Assembly: GCA_902491795.1 (NCBI GenBank)
Contig: CABUIX010000024.1
Span: forward strand, 1-29,815
DNA from: an uncultured Bacteroidales bacterium
GTDB lineage: Bacteria > Bacteroidota > Bacteroidia > Bacteroidales > UBA932
Length of the DNA stretch: 29,815 nucleotides
Direction of reading: 5' to 3'
Shown here: positions 23,024-29,815 of the stretch, in pieces
Layout of the letters: the number at the start of each line of letters is the position of its first letter
How positions within the stretch are numbered: position 1 is the stretch's first letter
Notes under the pieces: model-generated
The model's database searches: none
Told to the model about the DNA's origin: nothing
The model's input: the letters and a program-made list of their open reading frames with translations, nothing else
Made by a program: the position numbers and the translations under genes

Positions 23024-25204
23024 ATGAAATTCAAACTCGAATCGGACTACAAGCCTTCCGGAGACCAGCCGGAGGCAATTGACCAGCTCTGCTCCGCCCT
23101 CAGCGGGGGAGTGAGCGACGTGACCCTGCTCGGCGTGACCGGCTCCGGCAAGACTTTCACGATGGCCAACGTGATCGAGCGCCTGCAGCGTCCGGCACTG
23201 ATACTCAGCCACAACAAGACGCTGGCGGCCCAGCTCTACGGAGAATTCAAGTCGTTCTTTCCGGCCAATGCAGTAGAATATTTCGTCTCCTACTACGACT
23301 ACTACCAGCCTGAGGCATATATTCCATCAAGCGACACCTATATCGAGAAGGACCTGAGCATCAATGATCAGATCGAGAAGCTCAGGCTCAGCGCCGCGAG
23401 TGCCCTGCTTTCCGGGAGGCGCGACGTGATTGTAATATCTTCCGTGTCATGCCTCTACGGCATAGGCAATCCCGACGATTTCCATGAGCAGACCGTGGTT
23501 GTGCGGCGCGGTGAGCGCAGGAGCCTTACCGGGCTGCTCTACAAGCTCGTGGATGCCCTTTACAACCGTACGGAAGTGGAGTTCAAGCGAGGAACTTTCA
23601 GGGTCAGGGGTGATACGGTGGACGTCTTTCTCGGAGGCTCCGACGATGCCGTGAGGATTGAGTTCTTCGGCGATGAGGTAGATGCGCTGAGCATAATCGA
23701 CCCCGTCACCGGGGCGCACATCGAGGATGTCGACGAAATAAGCATTTATCCAGCAAACAACTTCGTGACCACCAAGGAGCGCAGCATAGCCGCGGTTTCG
23801 CATATTCAGGATGACCTCGTCAGGCAGATGGAGTATTTCGAGAGCTGCGGCAAGGAACTTGAGGCCAAGCGCCTCAAGCAGAGGGTTGAATATGACCTTG
23901 AGATGATCAAGGAGATGGGCTACTGCCCCGGAATCGAGAACTATTCCCGCTATTTCGACGGGCGCAAGGAAGGCCAGCGTCCTTTCTGCCTGATAGACTA
24001 TTTTCCGAAGGATTTCATCACATTCATAGACGAGAGCCATGTGACCCTGCCGCAGATACATGCGATGTACGGAGGTGACCATTCCCGCAAGTCGGTGCTG
24101 ATCGACTACGGTTTCCGCCTTCCGGCCGCTGCCGACAACCGCCCTCTCAAGTTTGAGGAATTCGAAGAACTTACGGGACAGAAGGTCTACGTCAGCGCCA
24201 CTCCGGCCGACTACGAACTGGAGAAGTCCGGGGGACTCGTGGTTGAACAGGTGGTGAGGCCGACCGGTCTGCTTGACCCTCCGATAGAAGTCCGTCCGAC
24301 CAAGAACCAGGTCGACGACCTCGTCGAGGAGATACGCAAGCGCAGCGAGAAGGACGAGAGGGTGCTCGTGACGACCCTCACCAAGCGCATGGCCGAGGAA
24401 CTCGACGACTATTTGCGCAGGATAGGCATCAGGGTGCGCTACATCCATTCCGACGTGGACACGGCGGAGCGAGTCGAGATCATCGAGGATTTCAAGGCTG
24501 GTATGTTCGACGTGCTCGTAGGGGTGAACCTGCTGAGGGAAGGCCTTGACATCCCGTCTGTCTCGCTCGTCGCAATTCTCGATGCCGACAAGGAGGGGTT
24601 CCTGCGTACCGGAAGAGCCCTTACTCAGACTGCCGGAAGGGCGGCGCGCAATGTGAACGGCATGGTGATAATGTATGCCGACTCGGTCACCCCTTCGATG
24701 GAGCAGACGATACGCGAGACCAACCGTCGACGCAGCAAGCAGATGGCCTACAACAAGCTGCACAACATCACCCCGAAGCAGATAGAGGTCAAGCAGAACA
24801 TCCTTGCGAGCGAACTCACGCAGTCTTCAAAGGGCAAGCCGGCCAAGGGAGCTGTAGGAAGCACCACGGGCAGGGTCAGCGCTGCCAATTCATACGATGA
24901 TCCCACCTACATACCCAATCCTTCCGATCTGGGCAGGGGAGAAGTCACCGTCGGATTCGGGCACGCCTCAAAGCGCAAGGACGGTGCGGCGTTCGTCGAC
25001 GGCTATGTTACTGCCGACTTGGCAGCAGTGCTCCAGGATCCGGTGATCCGGTCCATGTCACGTGACCAGATTGAGAAGATGATAGAAGAAGACCGCCGAC
25101 GCATGAAGAAGTCGGCGGCCGATCTGGATTTCTCCGAGGCGGCGAAATACCGCGACGAGATGTGGGCCCTTCAGGAATATCTCAAGGTCTGGAAGGACAA
25201 GTAA
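23024..25204 (+). CDS. uvrB: UvrB, excinuclease ABC subunit B
   Basis: The damage-verifying helicase of nucleotide excision repair, working with UvrA and UvrC. The 726-residue protein has Walker A GVTGSGKT (37-44), the beta-hairpin SYYDYYQPEAYIPSSDTYIEKD-type region that probes damaged DNA (about 89-110), the DESH Walker B motif in TFIDESHVTL, and helicase motif VI in QTAGRAARN. A C-terminal UVR domain (about 685-725) for UvrC contact includes QIEKMIEEDRRRMKKSA. Length and order are normal. The frame opens 18 nt earlier, but MKFKLESDYKPSGDQ is the family start. It is convergent with pyrB with only 5 bp between stop codons and no terminator between. Confidence 0.98.
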   Translation: MKFKLESDYKPSGDQPEAIDQLCSALSGGVSDVTLLGVTGSGKTFTMANVIERLQRPALILSHNKTLAAQLYGEFKSFFPANAVEYFVSYYDYYQPEAYIPSSDTYIEKDLSINDQIEKLRLSAASALLSGRRDVIVISSVSCLYGIGNPDDFHEQTVVVRRGERRSLTGLLYKLVDALYNRTEVEFKRGTFRVRGDTVDVFLGGSDDAVRIEFFGDEVDALSIIDPVTGAHIEDVDEISIYPANNFVTTKERSIAAVSHIQDDLVRQMEYFESCGKELEAKRLKQRVEYDLEMIKEMGYCPGIENYSRYFDGRKEGQRPFCLIDYFPKDFITFIDESHVTLPQIHAMYGGDHSRKSVLIDYGFRLPAAADNRPLKFEEFEELTGQKVYVSATPADYELEKSGGLVVEQVVRPTGLLDPPIEVRPTKNQVDDLVEEIRKRSEKDERVLVTTLTKRMAEELDDYLRRIGIRVRYIHSDVDTAERVEIIEDFKAGMFDVLVGVNLLREGLDIPSVSLVAILDADKEGFLRTGRALTQTAGRAARNVNGMVIMYADSVTPSMEQTIRETNRRRSKQMAYNKLHNITPKQIEVKQNILASELTQSSKGKPAKGAVGSTTGRVSAANSYDDPTYIPNPSDLGRGEVTVGFGHASKRKDGAAFVDGYVTADLAAVLQDPVIRSMSRDQIEKMIEEDRRRMKKSAADLDFSEAAKYRDEMWALQEYLKVWKDK

Positions 25205-25209
25205 GGTTG

Positions 25210-26289
25210 CTACTTGACCTTGCTGTCGCAGTACCAGCAGCGCGTGGTGCCGCCTGAGGATATCCTGAATTTCGGCTGGATGTGCTCGTTGTTGCAGATG
25301 CACTTGACATTGCTGCAGCGCAGGCTGTCGTCGGTGATGCAGCCTTCCGCGGCCGGCATCTGGTGCTCGGGATCGTCTTTCCATTCCAGCAGCTTGCAGA
25401 TCAGGGCCATCCTGACGAACTTCCCGTTCTCTACCTGTCTGAAATATGCCGCGCGCGGGTCAGCGTCGACCTCGGTGAGTATTTCGTTTACTCTCGGAAG
25501 CGGGTGCAGCACCGCCATGTGAGGCTTTGCAAGGGCCATTCGGCGGCAGTCAAGCACGAAGCTGTCCTTGACGCGGTCGAACTCGTCCTCGTCGAGGAAC
25601 CTTTCCTTCTGGACTCTGGTCATGTAGAGAACGTCCAGTTCGGGAATGGCTGAGTCGAGGTCGGAGGTCTCCTTGTATTCTATTCCCATGCGGTCGCAGA
25701 CATCCTGCTTTATGTAGTCGGGAAGTCTGAGTTCGTCCGGGGCGATCAGAACCACCTTGATGCCCTTGTAGCGTGACAGAGCCTTGATCAGGGAGTGCAC
25801 CGTGCGCCCGAAGCGCAGGTCGCCGCAGAATCCTATGGTGATGTCGTCTATGTGTCCGAGCTCGCGCTTTATGGTGAGCAGGTCGGTGAGAGTCTGGGTG
25901 GGGTGGCTGTGGCTTCCGTCACCGGCATTTATTATTGGCACGCGTGCCACTTCGCTTGCAGCGAGCGGGGCGCCTTCGATAGGGTGCCTCATGGCTATGA
26001 TGTCAGCGAAGCATCCGACCACCCTTATCGTGTCCTGGACCGTCTCGCCCTTGCTGACCGACGAGTTCTTCGCGTCGGAGAAGCCGAGCACGGTTCCTCC
26101 AAGCTCGAGCATTGCCGAGGTGAAGCTCAGCCTCGTGCGGGTGCTTGGTTCATAGAACAGGGTCGCGAGTTTCCTGTGGGCCATCCTGTCCTGGTATTTC
26201 TCGCGGTGGGCGATGATGTCTTCGGCCAGCGAAATGATCTGGTCAGTTTCCTGCTTTGTCAGGTCTGTAGGGTCAATCAGATGTTTCAT
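25210..26289 (-). CDS. pyrB: Aspartate carbamoyltransferase fused to a PyrI-type zinc domain
   Basis: A 359-residue protein. Residues 1 to about 305 are a complete catalytic ATCase subunit: carbamoyl-phosphate loop FYEPSTRTR (45-53), K80 of the 80s loop, HPTQ (129-132) and HPLPRVNEI (262-270). The C-terminal ~45 residues carry C325-X4-C330-X20-C351-X2-C354, in a CSNVKC...CWYC context that matches the zinc-binding domain of the regulatory subunit PyrI. PyrI's N-terminal allosteric nucleotide-binding domain is absent. In E. coli, the zinc domain makes the contact between catalytic and regulatory chains. The fusion suggests a catalytic trimer that carries its own bridging zinc domain but cannot bind allosteric nucleotides in the usual way (inference). 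Last gene of the pyr operon; its ATG overlaps the pyrE TGA (ATGA). Confidence 0.95.
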   Translation of the reverse strand: MKHLIDPTDLTKQETDQIISLAEDIIAHREKYQDRMAHRKLATLFYEPSTRTRLSFTSAMLELGGTVLGFSDAKNSSVSKGETVQDTIRVVGCFADIIAMRHPIEGAPLAASEVARVPIINAGDGSHSHPTQTLTDLLTIKRELGHIDDITIGFCGDLRFGRTVHSLIKALSRYKGIKVVLIAPDELRLPDYIKQDVCDRMGIEYKETSDLDSAIPELDVLYMTRVQKERFLDEDEFDRVKDSFVLDCRRMALAKPHMAVLHPLPRVNEILTEVDADPRAAYFRQVENGKFVRMALICKLLEWKDDPEHQMPAAEGCITDDSLRCSNVKCICNNEHIQPKFRISSGGTTRCWYCDSKVK

Positions 26290-26918
26290 AGCGAATTGCG
26301 GAATTCAATTATTTTTTCTTTCCATTCAGGAGCAATGTATCCTTCTTCTGCCGCCACCTCCACGAGAGTGTCGAGGTCGCTGAGCGAATGGTTGACGACA
26401 CCGGCGGCAGCCATCCTGTCCAGTCCCTTCTTCATGCCGTAGGTGAAGATGCTTGCGATGCCGAGCACCACTCCGCCTTCTTCCCGGAGAGCTTCCACAA
26501 CGTCGAGAGCGCTGCCGGCAGTGGATATCAGGTCCTCGATTACCACCACCTTGGTTCCTTTTTCCATTCGGCCTTCAATCCTGTTGTTGCGCCCGTGGGT
26601 CTTGGCTTCGGAGCGAACATAGCCCATCGGAAGGTTCAGAATAGTTGCGGTGATCGCTGCGTGTGCGATTCCGGCGGTCGATGTCCCCATGAGCATTTCG
26701 CATTCGGGCCAGTACTCGCGCACTGTCGCGGCGAGCCCGTTTTCGACTTTCTCCCTGACGGAGGGCGCCGAAAGGGTCAGTCTGTTGTCGCAATAGATAG
26801 GGCTCTTGATTCCGCTGGCCCATGTGAACGGTTCTTCGGGGCGGAGGAAAACGGCTCCGATCGAGAGAAGCTCCTTGGCTATGCTTCTCCTGATGTCATT
26901 GTTTTGCATATCTGTCAT
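26286..26918 (-). CDS. pyrE: Orotate phosphoribosyltransferase
   Basis: Converts orotate and PRPP to OMP, the fifth step of UMP synthesis. The 210-residue product has the catalytic loop region RSEAKTHGRNN (about 102-112) and the PRPP-binding motif EDLISTAGSA (128-137), in which the usual STGGS or TTGGS reads STAGS. FTWASGIKSPIYCDNR is the orotate-site N-terminal segment. The start at 26918 overlaps the pyrF stop codon in an ATGA arrangement (MTDMQNND); an in-frame ATG at 26909 would remove three residues. Its own stop overlaps the pyrB start in the same way, so pyrF-pyrE-pyrB are likely translationally coupled. The frame extends upstream through pyrF, but that part is a shadow. Confidence 0.95.
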   Translation of the reverse strand: MTDMQNNDIRRSIAKELLSIGAVFLRPEEPFTWASGIKSPIYCDNRLTLSAPSVREKVENGLAATVREYWPECEMLMGTSTAGIAHAAITATILNLPMGYVRSEAKTHGRNNRIEGRMEKGTKVVVIEDLISTAGSALDVVEALREEGGVVLGIASIFTYGMKKGLDRMAAAGVVNHSLSDLDTLVEVAAEEGYIAPEWKEKIIEFRNSL

Positions 26919-27631
26919 TTGTTCAGGAATTCTTTGACACATCTTCTGTATGCTGCCACCGGATTGCTTGCGGCGGTGATCGGGCGGCCCACCACTATGA
27001 AGTCCGTTCCGGTCTCGCGCGCCTTTTCGGGGGTCATTATGCGCACCTGGTCGTCGGCTGCGGCATCGGGGAAGCGGATTCCCGGGGTAACCGTGAGGAA
27101 GTTCTTTCCGCATGCCTCCTTGACCATGGCTGCCTCGCGCGGTGAGCATACCACTCCGTCGAGACCTGCTTCCCTGGCATTGAGGGCATATTTGACTATA
27201 ACCTCGTTGATCCCGGCGTTTATGAGCAGTTCCTTCTGCATCCTCTCTTCGCTTGTGGATGTCAGTTGAGTCACGGCAATCAGCAGAGGTCTTGTCCCGT
27301 CGGGCCTGGTAAGTCCTTCGAGTGCCGCCTTCATCATTTCGATCGTTCCGGCAGCATGCACGTTGCACATGTCGATGTCGAGTTTGGACAGGGCGCGCAT
27401 GGCCTTCCTGACGGTATTCGGGATGTCATGCAGCTTGAGGTCCAGGAAAATCGGATGCCCGCGCTGCTTTATCTCCCTCACAATGTCGGGCCCTTCGCTG
27501 TAGAACAGCTCCATGCCTATCTTGACATAGGGCTTTTTCCCTCCGGCGGTGGCGCCGAACCTTTCCAGAAACTCCAGGGTTTCTTCTCCGCTGCTGAAGT
27601 CGCAGGCGATTATGACGTCGTTTCTGTTCAT
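26915..27631 (-). CDS. pyrF: Orotidine-5'-phosphate decarboxylase
   Basis: Decarboxylates OMP to UMP, the last step of the pathway. The 238-residue protein begins with MNRNDVIIACDF and has the catalytic FLDLKLHDIPNTV motif, with D64, K66 and D69. VTPGIRF and the phosphate-binding IVVGRPIT near the C-terminus complete a group I type barrel. The frame is open upstream into the pyrD-pyrF gap, but MNRNDV is the natural start, 28 nt after the pyrD stop. No promoter or terminator is evident in the gap. The stop overlaps the pyrE start. Confidence 0.96.
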   Translation of the reverse strand: MNRNDVIIACDFSSGEETLEFLERFGATAGGKKPYVKIGMELFYSEGPDIVREIKQRGHPIFLDLKLHDIPNTVRKAMRALSKLDIDMCNVHAAGTIEMMKAALEGLTRPDGTRPLLIAVTQLTSTSEERMQKELLINAGINEVIVKYALNAREAGLDGVVCSPREAAMVKEACGKNFLTVTPGIRFPDAAADDQVRIMTPEKARETGTDFIVVGRPITAASNPVAAYRRCVKEFLNK

Positions 27632-27659
27632 GGCTGTATTGTTTTTGGTTTGTTTTGTC

Positions 27660-28571
27660 CTATACCGCACCTGTGATTTCACTGACTGATGAAACTCCCA
27701 GGCTGTCGAGCAGGTCCGGGAGCGCACCGATGATTTCGGGACATGCCCACGGATTCCTTATGTTCTCTGCTCCGATCTGCACGGCTGCGGCTCCGGCCAT
27801 CATCATTTCGGCCACGTCCTCAGCGCTTGCGATTCCCCCGCATCCCATGACCGGTATGCGGCAGGCATGTGCCACCTGCCATACCATACGCAGTGCAATG
27901 GGGAAAATTGCCCTTCCGGAGAACCCTCCCATTCCGGCCGCTATCACGGGCCTGCGCCTGCGTATGTCGATGCGCATCCCGAGGAAGGTGTTGACAAGCG
28001 TAAGTCCGTCGGCTCCCGCGTCCTCGCAGGCCTTTGCAATTTCAACTATGTCGCTGACATTGGGACTGAGCTTGACGAATACAGGTTTGCGGGTGACAGC
28101 CTTTACTGCCGCCGTCACTTCTGCTGCAGCTCTGGGGCTCGTGCCGAAACTCATGCCCCCGTCGTGCACGTTCGGGCAGGAGATGTTGACTTCGATGATG
28201 TCGATGCCGCTGCAGGCGTCGGCCATTGCGCAGCAGCGCGCGTATTCTCCGACTGAAAAGCCACTTATGTTGGCTATCACGACTCCTGAATACATGCTCC
28301 TCAGGGCCGGCACCTTGGTGTTGACCAGAGCGTCGATGCCAGGATTCTGAAGCCCTACGGAATTGATCATTCCGGCGGTGCATTCGGCTATCCTCGGCGT
28401 GGGGTTGCCGTATCGCGGCTTCTCGGTTGTTCCCTTGAGGCATATTCCTCCGAGGACATTCAGGTCGAACATGCCTTCGAGTTCTGTCCCGAACCCGAAA
28501 GTGCCGCTGGCCGGAATCACGGGATTCTTCAGGGTCACACCGCAGAGGTTGACTGAAAGGTCCTTTACCAT
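27660..28571 (-). CDS. pyrD: Dihydroorotate dehydrogenase, class 1B catalytic subunit
   Basis: The 303-residue FMN protein oxidises dihydroorotate. The catalytic base is Cys, C132 in EVNISCPN, marking a class 1 cytosolic enzyme, and K46 in CLKG contacts FMN. The TIM barrel includes VFVKLSPN, LVNTFLGM and GCGGIASAEDV. Because pyrK is directly upstream, this is the NAD-linked class 1B heterotetramer rather than the membrane quinone-linked class 2. Start at MVKDLSVNL; its ATG overlaps the pyrK stop by 7 nt, so the two chains should be made in step. Confidence 0.97.
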   Translation of the reverse strand: MVKDLSVNLCGVTLKNPVIPASGTFGFGTELEGMFDLNVLGGICLKGTTEKPRYGNPTPRIAECTAGMINSVGLQNPGIDALVNTKVPALRSMYSGVVIANISGFSVGEYARCCAMADACSGIDIIEVNISCPNVHDGGMSFGTSPRAAAEVTAAVKAVTRKPVFVKLSPNVSDIVEIAKACEDAGADGLTLVNTFLGMRIDIRRRRPVIAAGMGGFSGRAIFPIALRMVWQVAHACRIPVMGCGGIASAEDVAEMMMAGAAAVQIGAENIRNPWACPEIIGALPDLLDSLGVSSVSEITGAV

Positions 28572-29299
28572 ATTATTTCCTCCTTGTCGAAAACAGGTCC
28601 GTCCTTGCATATTCTTTTCGCGCCGTCCTTCATCATCTTGCTGCATCCGTAGCAGAATCCGGCGCCGCATCCCATCCTTTCCTCGAGACTCGCTTCCCCG
28701 GGTCCTTCAAGCGTGGTGCAGACTGCCTTCATCATAGGGAGAGGACCGCAGCAGTAGAAACGGTCGAACTGAGGTCTGAGTTCCCTTGCGGCATCAGTCA
28801 CGAATCCTCTGGTTCCGCAGCTTCCGTCCATGGTCGCTATGGCGGGCTCGATCCCCAGCGAACGGAATTCTTCCTGCAGGACAATCTCGTCGGAACTGTT
28901 GAAGCCGAGTATGACACTGACTTTCCTGCCCCGCTGCAGCAGTTCCCTGCAGAGCAGCAGCAGGGGAGCCGACCCGATGCCTCCACCCAGCAGCAGGGCT
29001 GCGGACCGGCACGCATCGGGATTGAACCCGTTGCCCAGTCCGGTCAGCAGTTCGAGACTTCTGCCGGGATTCATTTTGGCCATTTCTGCGGTACCCGCAC
29101 CTGCGACCTTGTAGCACAGCACCAGGCTGTGGTCGGTCTTGTCGCATACCGAGATTGGTCTGCGCAGGAAAAAACCGTCGAGGGCGATGTCGACGAACTG
29201 CCCCGAGCGGATTTCGGGCATGACGCCGCAACCCAGTTCCATGCGCCACGTGTTTCTGGCGATTTCGCTGTTGTTCCTTATTGTGAATGTGCTTTTCAT
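28565..29299 (-). CDS. pyrK: Dihydroorotate dehydrogenase electron transfer subunit
   Basis: The 244-residue FAD and 2Fe-2S subunit that passes electrons from PyrD to NAD+. FAD-binding RRPIS (46-50), NAD-binding GGGIGSAP (105-112), CCGPLPMM (183-190), and the iron-sulfur ligands C211-X4-C216-X2-C219-X11-C231 in GCGAGFCYGCS are all present. It is encoded 4 nt after pyrC and overlaps pyrD by 7 nt. Length is normal. Starts at MKSTFTIRNN. Confidence 0.96.
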   Translation of the reverse strand: MKSTFTIRNNSEIARNTWRMELGCGVMPEIRSGQFVDIALDGFFLRRPISVCDKTDHSLVLCYKVAGAGTAEMAKMNPGRSLELLTGLGNGFNPDACRSAALLLGGGIGSAPLLLLCRELLQRGRKVSVILGFNSSDEIVLQEEFRSLGIEPAIATMDGSCGTRGFVTDAARELRPQFDRFYCCGPLPMMKAVCTTLEGPGEASLEERMGCGAGFCYGCSKMMKDGAKRICKDGPVFDKEEIIW

Positions 29300-29303
29300 T
29301 TCT

Positions 29304-29815
29304 CTAAATTTCCCAGACTACCTTGCCCTTCCTGATGGTCATCAGCACCTTGCCGTAGACTTCCATCCCCTCGAAGGGAGTCGAATGCCCCATTGACAGG
29401 AAATTCCTGCTGTCTATCGTGTATTTGCTGTTGAGGTCAATTACGGTGAGGTCTGCAGGGTCGTTTTCGCGCAGCGGGTTGTCGAGGCGGAATATTCTCC
29501 TCGGTGCTGTGGACATCGCTTCGAGAAGCCTTTTGAGGGTTATCTTCCCGGAACGCACCAGTCCGGTGTAGAGCACCGGGAAAGCTGTCTCGAGACCGGT
29601 TATGCCCATTGCGCTGCCTTTCAGTCCCTTGGATTTCTCTTCGGCTGTATGAGGCGCATGGTCGGTGGCTATGGCGTCTATCGTGCCGTCGCGCAGTCCC
29701 TCAATGAGGGCCGCCCTGTCGTCTGCCGTCCTGAGCGGGGGATTCATCTTGAACCTTCCGTCTTCCTGGAGGTCATCTTCGCACAAAAGCAGATAGTGCG
29801 GGGCTGTCTCGCAGC
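29304..29815 (-). CDS. pyrC: Dihydroorotase, C-terminal part (cut by the window edge)
   Basis: The 3' part of a dihydroorotase, with 169 codons and a stop in the window. The frame runs to the window edge with ETAPHYLLLCEDDL, followed by the FKMNPPLR segment and the catalytic ATDHAPHT motif, whose Asp is the general base. GITGLETAFPVL and the C-terminal MGHSTPFEGMEVYGKV follow. The enzyme belongs to the DHOase type with the TDHAPH motif, and cyclises carbamoyl aspartate made by PyrB. The N-terminal zinc ligands (DxHxH) lie outside the window. It is the most upstream pyr gene visible, with pyrK starting 4 nt after its stop. The promoter and any regulator site are outside the window. Confidence 0.95.
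   Translation of the reverse strand, partial: CETAPHYLLLCEDDLQEDGRFKMNPPLRTADDRAALIEGLRDGTIDAIATDHAPHTAEEKSKGLKGSAMGITGLETAFPVLYTGLVRSGKITLKRLLEAMSTAPRRIFRLDNPLRENDPADLTVIDLNSKYTIDSRNFLSMGHSTPFEGMEVYGKVLMTIRKGKVVWEI

Noticed and set aside
23447..24763. 438-codon open frame on the minus strand
   Set aside because: It is antisense to uvrB; composition and lack of any motif indicate a shadow frame.
25210..25345. Frameshift or separate pyrI remnant after pyrB
   Set aside because: The frame is continuous from the catalytic domain through the four Cys ligands to one stop codon, so this is an in-frame fusion and not a broken second gene.
26919..27368. Upstream extension of the pyrE frame
   Set aside because: The extension runs inside pyrF in another frame and is Arg-rich shadow sequence; the ATGA overlap at 26918 is a good natural start.
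1..29815. tRNA, rRNA, insertion sequences, CRISPR arrays, phage genes
   Set aside because: I looked for clover-leaf patterns, rRNA stretches, transposase motifs, terminal repeats and spaced direct repeats by eye, and saw none that could be supported.

Overview
The window looks like chromosomal DNA from a Bacteroidales bacterium. It carries a SusC/SusD pair, Bacteroidetes-type promoters (perfect TAnnTTTG -7 boxes before several genes), a lipoprotein with ~90-residue beta repeats, and protein families typical of gut Bacteroidetes. Base composition is moderately GC-rich. I would guess an uncultured gut lineage rather than Bacteroides sensu stricto, but the genus cannot be fixed from sequence reading alone. 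I saw no insertion sequence, phage gene, CRISPR array, tRNA or rRNA.

Layout. (1) 1-5674: promoter, then a SusC-type TonB-dependent transporter and its SusD-type lipoprotein, closed by a strong terminator. (2) 5728-9564: a riboflavin operon, promoter - FMN riboswitch - ribD - ribE - ribBA - ribH - terminator. (3) 9565-9812: a gene-free stretch holding a perfect 29-bp inverted repeat. (4) 9813-16175: polysaccharide enzymes, namely a CE15-like esterase and a serine-type sulfatase in one leftward operon, divergent from a large GH78 alpha-L-rhamnosidase. With the SusC/D pair this resembles a polysaccharide utilisation locus interrupted by the riboflavin operon. (5) 16298-18965: a long RelA/SpoT homologue whose hydrolase centre looks dead, followed by a small unknown gene. 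(6) 19043-20239: a divergent SPFH/band-7 membrane protein and a 54-aa Arc-like ribbon-helix-helix protein, with GATAT repeats spaced 11 bp over their promoter. (7) 20280-22961: a repeat-containing lipoprotein and a carboxypeptidase-regulatory-like protein. (8) 23024-25204: uvrB. (9) 25210-29815: a leftward de novo pyrimidine operon, pyrC(partial)-pyrK-pyrD-pyrF-pyrE-pyrB, with overlapping or closely spaced genes.

How the genes work together. SusC/D imports an oligosaccharide, and the sulfatase, CE15-like esterase and GH78 enzyme would strip sulfate, ester-linked uronate and rhamnose from a plant- or alga-type polymer; the link between the two halves is inferred. RibD, RibE, RibBA and RibH cover the pathway from GTP and ribulose-5-phosphate to riboflavin, except the dephosphorylation step, under FMN control. 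The pyr cluster covers steps from carbamoyl aspartate formation to UMP.

The most unusual observations are: an aspartate carbamoyltransferase fused only to the zinc domain of PyrI, with no allosteric domain; three GATAT half-sites at exact 11-bp spacing over the promoter of an operon that encodes its own Arc-like repressor candidate; the perfect 29-bp inverted repeat; an FMN riboswitch that abuts the ribD start so closely that its P1 stem contains the likely ribosome-binding sequence; and -7 boxes only 5-8 nt ahead of start codons, suggesting leaderless or nearly leaderless mRNAs.
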